Source: Terriglobia bacterium (GTDB taxonomy: Bacteria > Acidobacteriota > Terriglobia > Terriglobales > Acidobacteriaceae). From it: a stretch of DNA of 64,000 bases. Of this stretch, positions 60,829-64,000 are shown in pieces. The stretch spans positions 186,001-250,000 of the forward strand of contig JAIQGL010000011.1 in assembly GCA_020072585.1 (NCBI GenBank), written 5' to 3'. A model generated the notes under the pieces. The model had not been told where the DNA came from and did no database searches. It saw only the letters and a program-made list of their open reading frames with translations. The translations under genes were made by a program, and so were the position numbers. The first letter of the stretch is position 1. The number at the start of each line of letters is the position of its first letter.

Positions 60829-61974
60829 ATGGCCCACACCATCTCCAATTCGCACACAAGCATGAACAATGACAGCGCCAGCGCGGTCAAACCGTTACGG
60901 TTCCACTGGAGACTTCTCCAGCGGGGCGAGCAGCAAGGCGTTACCCGAGCAGGCCAGGCTGATTCAATGGAAGCCGGACTTCCCGACTTGCCGGCGCAGG
61001 TGGACTTCTGCCGCCAGGCTGAGGAAAGCGGCATTGATTCATTGCTGGTGGACATTAATTTTGCCAAGCCTGAACCCATGATGCTGGCTACGGCGCTGGG
61101 CGTGAAAACACGGGCAGTAACATTCATGGTGGCCATCCGTTCGGGAGTGATCTCGCCCGCTCTTTTCACGCAGCAGGTGAATACGCTTTCCGTGCTGACC
61201 AATGGCCGAGTGAATCTGAACGTTGTGGCGGGCCACTCGCCGGACGAGCAACGTTTTTATGGCGACTGGCTGGCCCATGATGAGCGCTATGCGCGTACCG
61301 GCGAGTTCCTTGAGATATGCCACGGGCTGTGGAAGAAGAACGGCGGCGTGAATTTTCGCGGCAATTACCTCCAGGTGGAAGATGCGCGTATTAACACGCC
61401 CTTTGTATCGCCTGCCCGGTCCGCTCCCGAGATTTTTATTGGCGGCAGTTCAGATCAGGCGCGGGACCTGGCCTTGCGTTATGGCACATGCTGGATGCGG
61501 CTCGGTGACGCGCCGGCGAATGTCGCCGGCGCCGCCGGGGCCGTGCTGAGCGCTGGCAAGGAACTAGGGCTCAGGCTTTCGATCATCTGCAAAAGCACCC
61601 GCGAGGAGGCGCTGGAAGCGGCGCAGGAGCTTGTATCGAGCGCCGAAATCACGCCGCGCAATTCAGCCGAAGAGAACCGCTTCGTACGTGAAAGCGACTC
61701 CCACTCCATCCGCAAGCAGTATGCGGTTGCGGAGTCCGAGTGGCTTACCCCATGGTTGTGGACGGGAGCAGTCCGCACGCACGGAGCACCATCCATCGCC
61801 ATAGTCGGCACCCCCAGTATCGTGGCCTCCGCAATCCTTGAGTACAAGCGCGCCGGGGTTACCCACTTTATTCTTTCCGGCTGGCCGAAGCTTGAAGCGA
61901 TGACGCGCTTCGGACGTGAGGTGATTCCCCTTGTGCGCGAACTTGAGGGCCAAGCGCGCCCTCCTGTTGAATAA
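60829..61974 (+). CDS. Luciferase-like flavin-dependent monooxygenase 2
   Basis: The ATG at 60829 lies 5 bp after the stop of monooxygenase 1, so the pair is coupled. The 381-residue protein is strongly similar in layout: PLRFHWRLLQRG, FMVAIRSGVISPALFTQQVNTLSVLTNGRVNLNVVAGHSPDEQRFYGDWLAHDERYARTGEFLEICHGLW, APEIFIGGSSDQARDLALRYG. Two-subunit luciferase-like enzymes are known, so the pair may form a heterodimer, or have two substrates. The longer open frame from 60571 overlaps the first gene and is rejected. Confidence 0.9.
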   Translation: MAHTISNSHTSMNNDSASAVKPLRFHWRLLQRGEQQGVTRAGQADSMEAGLPDLPAQVDFCRQAEESGIDSLLVDINFAKPEPMMLATALGVKTRAVTFMVAIRSGVISPALFTQQVNTLSVLTNGRVNLNVVAGHSPDEQRFYGDWLAHDERYARTGEFLEICHGLWKKNGGVNFRGNYLQVEDARINTPFVSPARSAPEIFIGGSSDQARDLALRYGTCWMRLGDAPANVAGAAGAVLSAGKELGLRLSIICKSTREEALEAAQELVSSAEITPRNSAEENRFVRESDSHSIRKQYAVAESEWLTPWLWTGAVRTHGAPSIAIVGTPSIVASAILEYKRAGVTHFILSGWPKLEAMTRFGREVIPLVRELEGQARPPVE

Positions 61975-62070
61975 AGCTTGCGCATCGCTCAGGGTTCACT
62001 ATCCACCCTTTTCGCTGTAGTAAAATCCTCAGATGATAGCGCAACCGATTGATTCAACACCGGAGCGGAT

Positions 62071-63291
62071 GTGACGGCTCCGGATCCCAACCCACATGCC
62101 AGTACAGTCCACCAGCAGGGCAGCCTTGAGAGCCGGTTTCGAAAGCTCGTAGAAGCGGCGCCGGACGCCATCCTTGAGGTCAATGAGCAAGGGCGGATCA
62201 TGTTTCTCAACGAAGCAGCCGAGCGGATGTTTGGATACAGCCGAGGCGAAATGCTGGGATTAGACGTTGAAAACCTTGTACCTGCCGCGATGCGGGGCGG
62301 CCATGCTAAACACCGCGCCTCTTACGCCAGCCGTCCCAACACGCGGCCCATGGGGACTGGCCTGGAGTTGCAAGGACAAAGAAAAGACGGATCGCTCTTT
62401 CCCGTGGAAATCAGCCTTAGTCCAAACTGGATTGAAGGTTCGCTCCATGTGATTGCTTCCGTGCGCGACATCACGGAAAGGCGGGTGGTTGAAGCACGCA
62501 TCCGCGCTCTGCGCGAACAATATACGGCGGAACTAACCGCCAAGAACGAACAACTGGAAGCGCGCAGCCGTGAAGCCGAGCAGGCAAACCGGCTGAAGAC
62601 TGAATTCCTGGCCAGCATGAGTCATGAACTGCGCACGCCGCTGCACACAATCATCGGCTTCTCTGAATTGCTGACGGAACAACTGGAAGGGCCGCTCAAT
62701 GAAAAACAGCACCGCTTTGTCGGCCACATCTCACAGGACGCACGGCATCTGTTGGAACTGATCAACCAGATCCTGGACATCAGCAAGATCGAATCCGGCC
62801 ATCTGGAACTGAGGCGCGAAGCATTCGACTTTGACCATTGTGTTGGGGAAGTGCTGGCCGGCATACGTAATCACGCAGCCACAAAGAACATCACATTGGA
62901 AAACCAGAACAGCTTTCATGACGCGCTGTTTGCTGACCGGCTACGCATGAAGGAAATCCTGTACAACCTTCTGAGCAATGCGGTGAAATTTACCCCGGAG
63001 GGCGGGCGCGTCTGGTTGGAATCGGGCCGCGAAGGTAATTCTTTGCGCGTTTCCGTCTGCGATACAGGCATCGGCATCCCGCAACAAGAGCACCCCTCGA
63101 TCTTTGAGAAGTTCTATCAGGTTGGGGACTCGAGTGCTGGAGTACGCGAAGGTACAGGCCTTGGCTTGCCCATCACCAAACATCTGATAGAGCTACATGG
63201 AGGCACAATCAGCGTTGAAAGCTGGCCGGGAAAAGGCAGCCGCTTCACCTTGACCTTGCCCCTGGCACCATCGCGTGATGAGAGATCATGA
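62071..63291 (+). CDS. PAS-domain histidine kinase
   Basis: The 406-residue kinase starts at GTG with GGAG upstream. A PAS domain (about 19-135, ILEVNEQGRIMFLNEAAERMFGY, IASVRDITERR) is joined by a coiled coil to HisKA (H185 in ASMSHELRTPLHTIIGFSELL) and HATPase with NLLSNAVKF, DTGIGIP, EGTGLGLPITKHLIELHGG. It has no membrane segment, so it senses an internal signal. Its stop overlaps the start of the receiver gene (ATGA), which should be its partner. Confidence 0.93.
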   Translation: MTAPDPNPHASTVHQQGSLESRFRKLVEAAPDAILEVNEQGRIMFLNEAAERMFGYSRGEMLGLDVENLVPAAMRGGHAKHRASYASRPNTRPMGTGLELQGQRKDGSLFPVEISLSPNWIEGSLHVIASVRDITERRVVEARIRALREQYTAELTAKNEQLEARSREAEQANRLKTEFLASMSHELRTPLHTIIGFSELLTEQLEGPLNEKQHRFVGHISQDARHLLELINQILDISKIESGHLELRREAFDFDHCVGEVLAGIRNHAATKNITLENQNSFHDALFADRLRMKEILYNLLSNAVKFTPEGGRVWLESGREGNSLRVSVCDTGIGIPQQEHPSIFEKFYQVGDSSAGVREGTGLGLPITKHLIELHGGTISVESWPGKGSRFTLTLPLAPSRDERS

Positions 63292-63683
63292 AACGAATCT
63301 TGATTGCCGATGACAAAGCAACCAGCCGCGAACTGCTGCGCACTGTTCTGGAAAGACAGGGCTACATGGTCACTGAGGCCGCGGATGGCGGGGAGGCTTT
63401 GGAGAAAGCCCAGGCAGAAACTCCTGACTTGATCCTGCTTGATCTGCAAATGCCTGTCCGCACTGGATATGAAGTGCTTGGCGAATTGCGCCAGGACCCC
63501 CGCTATGCCAGTCTCCCAGTCATTGCTCTTACAGCCAGCGCCATGCCGGGGGACCGCGAAAGGGCATTGGCTGCGGGCTTCACGGCATACATTGCAAAAC
63601 CGGTGGCGCTGGCGCAGCTTCGCGCCGAGGTCCAGCGCTTGCTCCACACAGAAGTTTCACCACCCATCGATGGAACTCACTGA
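63288..63683 (+). CDS. Single-domain response regulator (CheY-like)
   Basis: The 131-residue receiver domain has D8/D9, phosphoacceptor D52 in LILLDLQMPVRTG, the T in ALTASAMPG and the K in YIAKPV. It has no output domain, so it must act by protein contact or in a phosphorelay. It is coupled to the kinase and converges with the sigma-54 activator gene, overlapping its end by 7 bp. Confidence 0.92.
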   Translation: MKRILIADDKATSRELLRTVLERQGYMVTEAADGGEALEKAQAETPDLILLDLQMPVRTGYEVLGELRQDPRYASLPVIALTASAMPGDRERALAAGFTAYIAKPVALAQLRAEVQRLLHTEVSPPIDGTH

Positions 63684-64000
63684 GGGCCTTCCCGCAGTCC
63701 GAACTTTTTCATCTTGTAGCGCAACGCATCGCGGCCGATTCTGAGCAGGCGGGCGGCCTTTGACTGGTTCCCTGCCGCCTGGGCCAGCGCATCCATTACC
63801 AGCTTTCTTTCGTGCTCTTCAAGGGACTGGTTCCCTTCCTCTGACGGGCCATGCGAATTCGTGAGTTGGGGCGCGCGCATGCCATGCGGTATTAGAGGCG
63901 GAAGATCCATCACATCAATCATCTCGGTCATGGTCATCATGCAGCCATGTCCAATCACGTTTTCCAATTCCCTTACGTTTCCCGGCCATGTATGGCGGCC
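63677..64000 (-). CDS. C-terminal part of a sigma-54-dependent activator (partial)
   Basis: Reading from the right edge, GRHTWPGNVRELENVIGHG is the end of the sigma-54 interaction AAA domain. After a linker comes a Fis-type helix-turn-helix, EHERKLVMDALAQAAGNQSKAARLLRIGRDALRYKMKKFGL. The gene enters the window from the right, so the N-terminal sensory and most of the ATPase domain are outside. NtrC-like response regulators end exactly this way. Confidence 0.9.
   Translation of the reverse strand, partial: GRHTWPGNVRELENVIGHGCMMTMTEMIDVMDLPPLIPHGMRAPQLTNSHGPSEEGNQSLEEHERKLVMDALAQAAGNQSKAARLLRIGRDALRYKMKKFGLREGPQ

Noticed and set aside
1-64000. CRISPR arrays, insertion sequences or phage structural genes
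   Set aside because: No regular spacer-repeat array, transposase, integrase or capsid gene was seen on either strand.

Overview
The window looks like chromosomal DNA of a soil or peat Acidobacteriota bacterium. This is inferred from moderate GC content, CadC-like winged-helix/ATPase regulators, exported PEGA and LVIVD-type proteins and the overall gene families; no rRNA gene is present to prove it. There are about 60 convincing protein genes, three tRNA-Asp 3'-end fragments, several truncated genes, one candidate structured RNA and a striking set of CRP/FNR-type palindromes.

Region 1 (0-12 kb) is the most unusual part. A leftward operon (6653 to 2980) encodes a JAMM/MPN isopeptidase, an eight-cysteine RING-like protein, an E2-like ubiquitin-conjugating protein and an E1-like adenylating enzyme. 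A TonB-like protein gene follows. Divergently, a tightly coupled rightward operon (6916 to 11908) encodes an unrecognised protein, a multi-zinc-finger protein ending in a KH RNA-binding domain, and a VWA protein whose C-terminus carries an R-x4-H motif like that of HEPN ribonucleases. A perfect 14-bp palindrome and a good promoter lie between the two operons. I read this as a candidate ubiquitin-like conjugation system linked to an RNA-targeting effector, possibly for defence. No ubiquitin-like modifier is recognisable in the window. The JAMM, RING-like and E2 proteins share a repeated E2/RWD-like domain (four copies in total).

Region 2 (12-42 kb) is bounded by two 46-bp imperfect direct repeats of the tRNA-Asp(GTC) 3' end, 29.8 kb apart, which suggests an integrated island. 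It is dominated by stress and energy-metabolism genes: universal stress proteins, RtcB with archease, two ArsA/Get3-like ATPases with two small paralogous partners, CstA, a nicotinate phosphoribosyltransferase-nicotinamidase fusion, CapA, a GroEL, a PEBP protein, alpha-glucan phosphorylase, and truncated copies of PEP synthase, the NAD-salvage fusion and probably a phosphoribosyltransferase. A block of secreted proteins (32-39 kb) and a large winged-helix/ATPase regulator close it.

Region 3 (42-58 kb) holds a small ribbon-helix-helix operon whose promoter is covered by three 11-bp-spaced repeats, an MgtA-type P-type ATPase, a Zn/Mn ABC transporter, a candidate terminated RNA, a MacAB-like efflux system, an L,D-transpeptidase with a YcbK-like protein, a PEGA protein with an LPQTA sorting signal beside a sortase, and another universal stress protein.

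Thirteen GTGA-N6-TCAC palindromes occur in front of genes between 13.7 and 57.3 kb and none was noticed in the first 12 kb. They suggest that one CRP/FNR-family regulator, not encoded in the window, controls much of regions 2 and 3.

Region 4 (58-64 kb) has two tandem paralogous small proteins, two luciferase-like monooxygenases, a PAS histidine kinase with a receiver protein, and the C-terminal end of a sigma-54 activator running off the window.
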